Assembly (NCBI GenBank): GCA_032164245.1
Contig: JAVMKO010000010.1
Coordinates: forward strand, 25,618,189-25,682,188
Origin: Sternotherus odoratus
Lineage: Eukaryota; Chordata; Testudines; Kinosternidae
Direction of reading: 5' to 3'
Length of the DNA stretch: 64,000 bases
Shown here: positions 36,109-48,300 of the stretch, in pieces
Position numbering within the stretch: the stretch's first letter is position 1
Layout: each line of letters starts with the position of its first letter
The notes under the pieces: model-generated
What the model saw: the letters and a program-made list of their open reading frames with translations, nothing else
What the model was told of the DNA's origin: nothing
The model's database searches: none
Made by a program: the position numbers and the translations under genes

Positions 36109-38164
36109 CCAGTCTATCTCTAGTCTGAAGAAAGGGAACTCCCTAAACACAGCTTGCCCCCTTTCCAGCACAGTTTGCCTCAGAACCTGCAACTCTTTTC
36201 AGCCTTTGGAACTACAAATCCCAGTATTTCTCTGAACTGGCACCAGGAACAGGTCAGAAGTTGATCCAAATCCTCATTTAAGGGGCTAGGATATCGTTAT
36301 ATTTGGGAGGAGGAGTAGAGTGTGTACATCCCTTTGGGGAGAAATGAAGGAAGGAGCTGGTTTTCTTTTGGGATTTATGGTTAGAGATGGATGCATAAGA
36401 CTACTTGGACAGTCTTTCCTGCATGAGAGTGGCTAAATTTAGGGAGACAGTTTAGGCTTATTTTTGAATGTCCGCTTACTCTAACGAGATAATCAAGTTT
36501 TGATGTATATAGTGTGTGCTCTCTTCAGAATAAGGTGAAAACCTTATTTTCTACAAAGTGAGTGATTTAAGTTTTTACTCAACCCAAAATGAGAGTGACA
36601 ATTGTTACAGTGAGCAAAGGCAGCAGTTGCCTACACCTCAATGAACCCTCTTTGAAGGTCAATTAGTTGAGAACTCACTGGTAATTGTTGCTGAAAATAC
36701 TGTATGGCAGACAATTTTCTAATAAGTACCAAGGAAACTGATTAAGATTCATTGGAGTTTTGTAGCAGACACTGTATGAAGAAAAACATAACAGGTTTGT
36801 TTTTTTAAATGTCCTGTTCACTTAAGACCTTTATCCACTCTTGGTCAACCTTACCTACTACCAAGTCCAGCTAGTCCTCAATCAACATAGGGCATATAAC
36901 TTTGTCCTATCTAAAGGGAAAAGAAAGGAATTTTAACCTGGTAGTCCTTCTACTCCAATTATAGTGATACTAGCCCAACCCAACAGTCTCAGGTTCAAAG
37001 ACAAATAACCAATAATTTTAGCCAACAAAAAAACTATAATCTTGAATATTTTAATTTTTTTCCTTTCAAAATGGATCAAGAAGCCTCTTGTTCCTCAAAT
37101 GATCTCAAAATAAAAGCAGCCCTACCTACCAGGGTTTCTAGACTAGCAGAATAAAATTTCGGGGTGGGGGGGGAAATTAAGTACTTACCTACCTTTCACT
37201 TGCTTTTAGTTATTTACAATTTTAAACTTGCAGAATCTCACTATTCTATAAACAGTTCACTGAACAGATGTAATAGCCCTGCACAAGGCTCAATGCATTT
37301 TCTTTGAAGTCAAAATTGGTTCTCAGGTAGAAATAGAACTGTAAGTAGAAAGTTAACACCTTTAATGTAACACAATTGATTTCTTGCATTACTAAGGTTC
37401 TTGCATCAGAAGAGCACCACACAAGCTTTCAGGATCTTCAAGGTCCTTATTAAATCTGACTCATGTCACCATCATATATCTGATTTTATTGTAGCAAGCA
37501 GGAAATAAAGCACAATTTATTTAACTTCCATAATAATTGGGCACCAGTGTAAATTAAAACTGGATTTAAAAAAAAACCAAAAACCTGTTCTTAAAAGAAT
37601 AAAAACACTTCCTCTAATTGTATCCAGAGCTCTAAGAATGAATTTCAGAAATATGCTTTAGTCTATAAAATACAGAATAATCTATTTTTTTATAAATCCT
37701 TTAAATATTTTTATTATTTATTTAACATTTAAAGATGTGGCCTTCAAATATGCAATTTCTATTTCTGCTGTAGATGCTCCCCTCCCCAAAAAATGTAAAA
37801 GAAGAGATTGGGCCAAATGGTGTTCGCGGTACTCATGTGAAGAGGAGCCATCTGGTGAATAAAGTGAACAGGATTTGGCCACTTATAAACTATGGTCCCA
37901 ATCTAGAAAACACTCAAAAATGAGTAGTCTCACTGACTTCAACAGAACTATTCTCAGATGTAAAGTTAGTATTTGCAGCATCAGGACCTAGATGGCTTTC
38001 TTTATCTCTTTATAAAATAAAAATTCATACAAATTTTATTAAGATATCACTTGAAAATCCTTTTGTATAGGAAAAAATATATAAATTTAAATATTAGTCA
38101 TTAGCTTTTTTTGGTATGTCCCAGATATTTTCCTAATGGTCAGGAATTAGTCTGGAATTGCAGA
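36109..38164. other. No gene recognised
   Basis: This is AT-rich sequence. AACTACAAATCCCAG at about 36208 is a motif common in old vertebrate repeats. Nothing else was seen. Confidence 0.4.
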
Positions 38165-38314
38165 AGTGACAGAGTCCTGTGGCACCTTAAAAACTAACTA
38201 AAGTATTGAAGCATAAGCTTTCGTGGGCTAATACCTGATGAAGTGGGTATTAGCCCAAGAAAGCTTATGCTTCAATACTTTAGTCTTTAAGGTGCCACAG
38301 GACTCTTTGTCACT
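38165..38314. mobile_element. Inverted pair of Penelope-like terminal repeats (hairpin)
   Basis: The left arm starts AGTGACAGAGTCCTGTGGC and the right arm ends CCACAGGACTCTTTGTCACT. The arms are about 70 nt each around a 12-nt centre CTGATGAAGTGG. Each arm carries GCATAAGCTTTC or its inverse. There is no body between them, so this is a terminal-repeat-only insertion. Confidence 0.8.
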
Positions 38315-39034
38315 CCTAATAGTCAGGTTTCACTGCAAGCACTTGAGATCAGTTAGGAAGAAATCAGAATGGGCTAAATTTAAAAATCCAAGATCTGCTG
38401 ACAAAAGTAAAACAAAATAAGCATGTGGTATTCACAATATATTTTAAATCAAACACTTGTTCCCCTATAAATCTTGATTTTTCATATACATGTAATACAT
38501 AAAGCTACAAAATGGTGATTTAGATACAACAGTTTTCTTGGAAGCAATTGCGATGGTAGAGAACAGTTGCTTAGTGATCGCAGACATCCATACAATAACA
38601 CAAGGATTCTATAATTGAATGAACCAATCAATGTGAAGCTCAGATGATGCTTATAATGGTGGAGACAGAAAATAAAATGTTCTCGTGTAGATTTCTTTCT
38701 TACAGAAATATCTAAGCCATCTTCTTGTCATCTAGAAGTGGGTAATATAGAGGAAAATAATGTGGGGTAACCTAGAAATCTATATATACAAATTATGTTG
38801 CAAACTGTGATATAACAAAATAAATTACTATATCTTGTATATGCACTTCAGCTCATGTTACTATTTGAATTCATAGTCTAATGGAATCCAAACACATTTA
38901 AATGTATTATTTTTGAAGGTCTGAACAACAAAACAAAAGTCATAGCCCCAAATGACTAGGAAGATTGACAGTGCTTTAGCTTCCTCCATATGTAGTGTTA
39001 TTTCTGCACATTTCACATTAAGAGCTGTAATGCG

Positions 39035-39040
39035 TTTAAT
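39035..39040 (-). promoter_or_regulatory. Possible MCEE polyadenylation signal (ATTAAA)
   Basis: The minus strand reads ATTAAA 117 nt after the MCEE stop codon. The first canonical AATAAA I find on this strand is much further away, at 38035-38040. Which one is used cannot be told from sequence. Confidence 0.35.
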
Positions 39041-39156
39041 CAACAAGAAAGAATTAAGTACAATGACTTTTACACAGTGCAAGTCATAATACAAATTCCA
39101 ACACCATCTCATTAGGTTTGCAATTAGTTCATAGTTTCATCTTTTAGGATTACAGC

Positions 39157-39309
39157 TCAGGCTTGCTCAAGTTCTACAAGGACTCCATCACAATCTTTAG
39201 GGTGGAGAAAAATCACTGGCTTGCCATGCGCCCCTATTTTGGGCTCTTCGCTCAATATTCGGATCTTCTTTCCCTTCAGTTCTGCCATAGCTGCTTTTAT
39301 ATCATCAAC
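39157..39309 (-). CDS. MCEE: MCEE coding exon 3 (last)
   Basis: The acceptor reads TTTTTATAAG before GTTGATGAT. The exon encodes residues 125-174, including KIGAHGKPVIFLHPKDC and the C-terminal LVELEQA with ligand Glu170, then the stop. The phase-0 start matches the end of exon 2. Confidence 0.96.
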   Translation of the reverse strand, partial: VDDIKAAMAELKGKKIRILSEEPKIGAHGKPVIFLHPKDCDGVLVELEQA

Positions 39310-42300
39310 CTTATAAAAATAAACGTGTACAATGTGGAACATTAAAGTGTATTATTTACAGATTTTACAATAGGAACAATAGTGTAGTGCCATAATAAAG
39401 ATAAAGCACTACACAATTCTAAAACCCCAAAATGCTAGAGAAATATGCAATTACCTGGAGATTTTATCAAGAAATGTAACATGTTAAGAAGATTGTACTA
39501 TATGTGATAGTTCTGTTGGTGAAGAGATTCACCCCTATAATACATCAACCTTTTAGTTACTCTATAATGCAAAATTAATAAATAATCAAAATCAATAGTT
39601 ATAAACTCCACATTGTTCCTAAATAGTAGATAGTACAGCTTTAACCAAGGAATGCTTTCCCGTCTAATTGAAGACAGGATCCTGATTCATTAAATGCTGA
39701 GGTTATGTACCATTCACTTAGGTTCATCTTGCTCTTACCAGATTACGGTTTGGTATAAACTGGTCTCCTCAGAGACACCTTGAAGTACCAAGAATAATAC
39801 ACACTGGACTGTGGCCTGTTTTCCAACTGGGCAACTGTACTTCATAGTAAAGTAGCATCACACATATAATTTCAGGGCAACCGAATCAGAGTAACTAGTC
39901 TTTAAATTGTGCCAAATGGTTGTTACTTTGAATGTGCTGATATAAAGTGAGACTTTGATTCACCCACATCTCTAATGTATATTTGTTGGAAGAACAAAAT
40001 TAACATTCAGTTTACCACGACTACCAGTTAATAAGTCCTGGCACTAGAATAAAAGGAGTGCTGTTTTTCAAGACTGAGGTGCCTGGACATAGCTAAATGG
40101 ATAAGCTTAAAAGATGTAATTGTGGAAACATAAGCTTTACATAGTGCAAATGCAGAGAAAGTAGAATTCAATTAAGTCCTAATCCTTTTCAACTCAGATT
40201 TATTTTTAAAATCCTGAAGTTGCTGCTGTCATACCCACATACTGTTACCAGTTTGCTTTTTAAAAAATGTAATTAAGGGTTCTCTAAAATTAGCAAGTGT
40301 AATACATTCTGTGATGGGTAGTAACTCCTTGAGGTTCATCCCCTGAGTACAGAAATCATCACAGCTGCCTGCACTTCCTGCAGAGATAGCTAGCTAAACC
40401 AGCCAGGAGAAATGTGGCTGGGCTCAGCTGGAGTGAATTACTGCATCCCAAGGGACAATAATGAGAGTGAGCCGTGAAAGTCTCTGGGTGCATCTCCATT
40501 AGGAAAATATCTGCTTGGTGATTGTGTGCATCGAGAACAGGTTCCTCTCCTGTTCCACTAGCTGTCAAATATGCTTTCTAACACAGATGTTAAGGTGTTC
40601 TGACCATTCTTTGCCAGTAGCCAATTATTTTCAACCCCACTACAATGGGTCATTTTTCTAGGATAGACTACGGCTGCTCGTTGTCATTTGGCCTTATATA
40701 GGAACCAGGCCATCCTCATGGAAGCCCTAGAGCTATTGATGCTCTTAACTGAACTCTTTTGAATTTGTTTAGAGAAATTTTAGCACTAAGAACTCGTGCA
40801 AAATTCTAGCTGCCAGAAGGCCCCTCTCCTCCATTTAATTTATACTCTAACCCCTGGATTTTTGTGGATCTTGGCTCACTAGACCTGTTACATCTGAAAA
40901 TATGTATTTCTTTTTAACATCCTATTTCTACATTTCCCAGCAAGGGACGACTGAGTGCCATATTCTTGTATTTTTCAGACTTAACAGTATGCTATCCTTT
41001 GACAGTCGTCCTTGGTAACTTCTGCACCATGAAAGGTTACAGCTCTCTTGCTGAACAGATATCTACACGGAATAACATCAGTGCTGCTAACAGAATGCTT
41101 CTTAAAGTATCTTTGAAACAAACAAACAACACTTCAGCTCCTAAAAGATTTAAGTAGATAGTCATTTTAAAGATTCCTAGTTTGTTCCTCTCTTTGTACC
41201 TGTAATTAAGTAATGTTGATATTTCTATTACTCAGCAGTTTGGGGTTGTTTTTTTTAAAACAACCCTTACCATATATTTTTCCCCACCCCCACTTCCTGA
41301 GCTCTGATGTAGTCTTTTACATTCTCCTAACAGCACTGCAAAACAATTCTGCTTAGCACAATTTGAGCAGACTGAATTAGTCTTTTGTTTTAATTTCTTG
41401 AACAACTGCAAATAGATACTATAGTTACAAGAAATAAAAAGAGGTAAAGTCCTGTGGCACCTTAAAGACTAACTATAAAGTTTTGAAGCATAAGCTTTCG
41501 TGGGCTAATACCCACTTCGTCGGCAAGAAATAAAAAAACATTCTGATCTACTAAATTTGAATGCAATTGCTGAGTCACTACAACAGAATTTATAAAGTGC
41601 ACAGTAGCCATCTCTGGTTTATTATCCACTATATACGTGTGCTTAAATTTGATTTCAAGGGGGACTAGTTACGGTAGCAAACTTAAGCACATTTAAGGGC
41701 TTGCCTACACCTAAAACATTGCAGCAACATGCTGAAGCTGTAGTGCTTCTGTGAAGACATTACTTATGTCCATGGAAGAGCTTCTCCCATCAGCATAGGT
41801 ACTCCACCTCCCCAAGAGGTAGTATACCAGATCGACAGGAGAATTCACAGTGATGAAGTTATACCGACCAAATTTCCTAGTGTAAGCCAAGCTTTAGTGT
41901 TCACAGGATAAGGGCTTAAATGTTCCCCCCCCGCTCCTTCTCATTGTTTGGGAAAGGGGGGGGGGGGGGATAGTCATCCCTTCCTGATACACAATAGGCA
42001 GAAATTTACTCCTGTGGGGAAAAGTCTAGACTTCTTGAAAAGGAACTGTATTTTTCCAGAAATGGTAGATCATAACATAATGCAACAAAAATGCATCTTA
42101 TTCAAAGGGACAATCGATGAAAGAACTGGAAAAGAGAACTAAGAAAAGCATGCTTTTTGTTCCATTTTCCCCCACAATCATGAATGATAACTATATCATT
42201 GTTTGTATTAAAATTCAATATGCTTAAACAGCATTCTACATAATCATACTCTGCCATACATTGGGTAAATCATTCCCACACCCCTGCCCTCCTTTGTCTT

Positions 42301-45300
42301 GTTGGTTCTGGTTTTTTTCCCATTAATTAAAAGGATTTATTTAAAGTAACTTCTTATTACTGCAGAAATAGACTATTATGATGTAAGGCACTAAACTATT
42401 GACCCATGAGAATAGAACTAATGCAGTCCAGTCTGTGCTAGCATGAATCAAAAACAGAATCTAGAATTGCCAATATAAAACATTCAGCCTTGGAAGGAGT
42501 TAAAGCAGGGGGCTGGTAGCCAAGACTCTTGTCTTCCATTCCCTCCTCCACCCCGATTTACTGTCTTGCCTAGAATAACTAATTTAAATTCACTAGGATT
42601 CATTTAATGCCTTTATAAATGGGAATACCTCAGAATTTTGTATGTTTGTGAAATGTTTTGAGTTATTTCTGTGAAAGACCAATATAAGTGCAATTATTAA
42701 TGAGCAAGATTTTTCCCTAGCCTGTCAACTCAATGCTGACCTGTAGTCCTTCTAATATTTCAACAGATAGTCAAATACGGGAGTTTGTTTTCCCTGTCTC
42801 ATAAACAGCCAATTGTAGACTTTTTTCTAAATATGACAAGCTTCCAATTCACATGTAAGAACATATGAATTAAGGCTTTTTGTTTTAAATCTTCACTTGC
42901 ATCTGTTCTACAGTCAATGACAAATTTCCATAGCAACTAAAAATTGGGGAGTTTCCATCTAAGCACTTAATACTATTTTTGAATGTTACTTGTTAATACC
43001 AATCCACTACCTACAAGATTATTTTTTTGTTCAGTGGAGAATATATGCTAAGGTTATAATATTAAATAATAAATATTCAGGGCAATTATAATATTTAAGT
43101 TGTGATAAAGAAAATAGGAAATTAATACACAAAGTATCAATTTACAGACTTTAACAGATAAAAGGCTCTAAAAGCATAAAGGTGTCTTTCAGTTTCAGGT
43201 AAAACAGTTATCACACTATTAGGTATTAATGGAGTTAACTGTCTGCATAAAATCTAAAATTGAGGATTCCTATAATCCCAGGCCAAAAAAAAAAAAGTAG
43301 TTAGTATGGATTTAAGTAATTGATGTTTACACCCTTATGAGAATGATTAAATCAAACAGTTTGAGAGTTGTCTCATCCAATTTTCATAATTTTGTATTAC
43401 ACTTTGGAATTTTTATACATTTTCTGTAAGAATAAAGTGAGCTGCTGGGTTTGTGATACCAACAATTCTACATGTCATTTGAGCAGTGTTATATGGTGAC
43501 AGTCTCTACTTTGAAAATATGGAGGCTTAATTTAGGGGGAAAACTTGGATAGATTATGCATGTGAAGTATTTTCTATTTTTCTTTGTAAGTATGTAATTT
43601 ACTATACTTATAGTTTACAGACACGATCTGGCAATCAATTTAGCTTTATTCATGTGAGTAGTCCTATTAACTTCAACAGGACTACTCACATGATTAAAGA
43701 TACACATGAGTGTTTATGAGATGGAGACCTATAAAGTATATGAGGACCATATACAATACGCAACACAAGTAAATTGTATAATTATATGCAACACAACTAA
43801 GTGCATAGTGTGATAACTTTTAATTTTGATTCTGTTTTGAAAAGTGATTGTAAAAAAATGAACACCACCTTGCTCAGTAGTTCTACTCCTTGTGACTATC
43901 CAGATTCATCTCTGATTACCTAAAAAGGATTTTACTACTCCCATCTCTGAGAGACAACACAGCTCTGAGTTTTCCCGGGATTCTTTTCTGACTTGCATAC
44001 TGAATTTTCAACTAAATATCAAATGCAGGAACTCTGCTAAAACCCCACTGTCTTCAGATTATGCCCTAATTTTTCCATGTGCACTCCATTATAAGTGATA
44101 TATAAAAACTGACACACACAGGTTTTTCCAGTGCATATATTTTGAACATCCTGAAATTGCCACCTGCCTAGTAACCTTTGCAGGACATTGCTACAGTCCA
44201 TGAGTTTGTCCCCATTTCTTTCAGGGAGGACATTACAAATGCCAAATCCAGTTTGGGCAGATTAAAAAGAAAATAAAACTGCTTGTATAATGACAATGTG
44301 AAATTGGCCTGAATTTCATCACTGCAACTTCTCTTTTTATTTGATGGTCTTCAGTAGAATTTCCCAAATGATGATAACTCAGCATAACCAAAGTGGGTTT
44401 TTATTCAGGTTGAATCTATTAGAAAGTATGAAGCTCTTTAACAAGATAAAGATTTTAAAAAAATATAATAGAAAGTATGCGTGTATAATACCTCAATGCA
44501 GATATGATGTATTCCTCCAGCCTTGTTTTTTTGCAGAAAGCCTGCAATTGGACTTTTTTCTCCCAGGGGGTGCAGCAGCTCCAGCTTTGTGTTTTCCAGC
44601 TCCACAAAAACAGTATAGACGCCATGTTCAGGAAGAGGAACCATCTCACTCACCTGGGCTGCTAAAACACTCTTGTAAAAAGACTGAGCCTTCTCCAAAT
44701 CAGGTACCGCAATTGCTACGTGATTGAGTCGCCCCAGTTTCCACAAAGAGCATGGAACTTTTTGAGTCAAGGAGTGTGACACTGATAAAGTCCGCACTGT
44801 GGCTGCTGTAGTTTGCAATCTGGTAAGAAGCCCTGTAAAATTGAATGACATTGTCATAATCCTTTTGGGAAAAAATGAATGCACATCTTTTCCCCTTTTA
44901 ATGAAACCCAAATAACTCCCATGTCCTTACATTTATGAATTATGTTTCACCAGTATGCTAAAAACAGAGATAATAAAATAGCAGGGAAGCATTTTCTCTT
45001 CTTCTGCTATCAGTTCAATAGCCTTTTTTGTTCTGAAACTTAAATTAATTCAGAGGAGGCAAATGAAGAATTTATAGCATGAATGCTCAGATGTATCCAT
45101 TACAAGCAACAATAGGGATTTAAAAAAAGTTAATTTTAAGCTTCAACTGAGCTTGGTATGAAAATAAAGATTTTCATAATTCTATGCACAAGTTTATAGA
45201 ATTTAAAGCCCAGCTACACACCACTAACCTGTACATTATTTCTGTATTATTCAGAGCTTCACATTTAATAAAATAGAAATGGAAATAGTAATGAGGATGT

Positions 45301-48300
45301 AAAATCCTGTCTAGATATAATAAAGAACTAACATATTTCTTCCTAAAGCGCAAATACCTATAGAAAGATGAAGAGTCTTAGTTGCTTCCCAGTGGAGGGA
45401 GAGGTGATCAAGTGTTAAATCACAAGAGTGGGAGCCAGTAACTCCCAAGTTTTATTCCATCTCTGTTATTCCATCCCTCTGTGATGTTGGGTTGATCATT
45501 TTGCCCTCTTTATTTCTTAGTTTTCACATTTGTATAATGGACTAATACTTCCTATATCAAGGCCTTTTTGAGGATAAAAAGTATATTTACAATATAGAGG
45601 TAAATGTTGATGTTGTAACATAAGTTGTAACATAAGTCTTCAGATCTGTGAGATATTCAGCTTAGCCACACGAGGCCTTAGGCCTGAAGCTGATTTGCAT
45701 GACTAGTTGACTGAAAGATAATCCTATACAGTGAAGTGTAAAATTGCAGTAAAATATATGTTAAATGGTGATGTTCTGGAAACTATGCAGTAATAGACTG
45801 GAAACTATGGCACAATGCACCAGTTAATATCACAAGCTGCCCGATAGCAACATTTTGGGGAATTCTGTGATAACCTCAAGTTGCTATGGTACACAGATAT
45901 TAATGAGAATGAGGGGCACTAAGGGGATACCCAGTAAGAGATGGGGCATCCCTAATGGAGTATGGCAGAATGGATAAGGAAAAAAGGGTTGGAACCCTTA
46001 TGCATATCTCTGAGCAGTAGCAGGCAGAAGCATATCTCTGGATAAAAAGTTGTTGTCCAGCCTATGTGCCAGGGTAGGAGTGGGAAACACAGGGGGAAGA
46101 CACCAGGATGACAACCATGGTTGAAAAGGACAACGAAGATGATGAAGATAATGACTAACACTCAGAGATCCTCCAGCAGGAGATGTGAGTGCTGCCAGTC
46201 CTAGGGCTTAATGCTATCTCTCTATCTGCCCTTGTATTTCAGTGCTGGTGGGATTGTTCATTTATCAATAAAGGGACTGGTGATAAATTGCAGTTGTTTC
46301 CAATGTGCTTCTAGGGGTCTCTAATTGCAATGATACTGATCACTATTCCTGATGCTGTAGCCCTCAGGAGACTGAATATTTATTGACGACTGCAGTCTAG
46401 TAGGGGCTGGTCTCCACTATAGGGGGGGAGAGGGGGGAGAGAATCGACTGCAGATACGCAACTTCAGCTACTAGCTGCGTGAATCATGTAGCTGAAGTTT
46501 ACATATCTGCAGCCGACTTACCTCTCGTCCCCACGGCGGCGGCAGTCGGCGGCGCGCTCCCCCATTGACTCCAGCTTGCGCCTCCCGGCAAGCTGGAGTT
46601 ACGCAGTCAACGGGGGAGCTGCGAGCAATCGATTTCTCGCATCCTCATCAGACGCGAGAAATCGATCGCCAGAAAATGGATCGCGTGAAGACATACCCTT
46701 AGAGATTAAATGATTATTTATTGATTGAAATGGATTAATCGCCAATCCATATTAAGGCGTCAGGTTGGAGAATAATACTGAAGAACTGTGCAGTGGGAGT
46801 GATTCAGTACTGATCTAGGTCTCGATTCTACACTATTGAAGTCTATAGGAGCTTTGATATTGACTTCAGTACCACCTACTGACTCACCTATAATAATTAG
46901 GTTGGTTTTCTCTTCCAAATATTGATCATTCCCATTTCTGCCTATTTTTAAGAATATTGCAGAAGAATTGAACTGGCAGGCCTTGGGATAGGGGTTGTAA
47001 ATGGTTTAAGCCATTACTTGAATAATTTTAAACAGTTTTCATTGTAAAATAAATATTTTAATTAAATCAGAAACAGGCCATTAGACTTATGAACAGGAAA
47101 CAACACAAACATATGGTCTGTGTGAATGTGTAAGTCAAGGGTTCTCAAACTGGGGATCAGGACCCCTAAGGGGGTTAGAAGGTTCTTACATGGGGTGTCG
47201 CATGCTGTCAGCCTCCACCCAAAATCCCGTTTTGCCCCCAGCATTTATAATGGTGTTAAATATATAAATTAAAAACACTTTTTATAAGGAGGGGTCGCAG
47301 TCAGAGGCTATGTGAAAGGGGTCACCAGTACAAAAGTTTGAGAACCACTGGTCTAGGGCCTCCTCAGATGGCTGCAGAGATAATCAGAGGAAACTACAGC
47401 ATGAGAAAGGCGGCTTAAATTAGATTTACAAACTCCAGCAAGGGTACCCACCTTCAGGCTCCCGGCTCATCAACCGTTACCATGCTTGGGCAGAGCCCTG
47501 GTCTTTTCCCCTCCTGACGGATTTTCCAGGCTGCACAATTACCTCACTAAGCTATGAAGTTCCCAGCAAAGCAGAGTGCCTAAGCAGGCCTGCTTTGATT
47601 TTATCTTCAGAGGCTATTAACAGTGCAATTGCCCACAGTTATGCTTGCTCAGAAAGAGCGGTGTGGTATTTATTCTTACAAATAAGACATTAAAAACAGT
47701 AAAAGAACATACACCCATGCTGATAAGTGTATCAGAGATCACCCCAACTCCAACAAAGTCTCTGGCAGGTTGGAGACTCCTTCAAACCCCTCTAAGGATT
47801 TTTCTGTGGTCACAAGTTTGTAACTGCCTTGCTCAAAACAGGCACCCCATTAATCTGTGAATCATTCTTATCTAGTTTGGGTCTTTCTGATCCGTCCTCA
47901 TATAACAACCACTCAACAGACAAAAGGCCCTCTCCTTACATCTACATACATCACCCCCTAGACTTCCTGAGAAACACACTTAACTTTCAAGACAAATCTA
48001 CTCTAGAAACACTACATTGGCACAGCAGCACCGCTGTAGATGTCTGGTGAAGATGCTCTATGCTGAAGGGAGAGCGCTCTCCGTCAGCATAATTACTCCA
48101 TCTCTGCAAGATGCAGAACTTATGTCAGTGGGAGATCATCGCCCATCAACATATCGCGAGAATGGACAGTGTTAGGTCACTGCAACTTGAGTCACTCCTG
48201 GGGGTGTCTTTTCCACAACCCTGAGAAATATAAGTTAGATTGACTTAGGCAGTAATGGATACCTGCCCTAAAAGTTCATTCCTATCTGGCCCACTGTTTA

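Noticed and set aside
44833..44911. MCEE start inside intron 1 (ATG upstream of exon 2)
   Set aside because: It would add a lysine-rich tail unlike any MCEE and reads through a clear ATTTTACAG acceptor.
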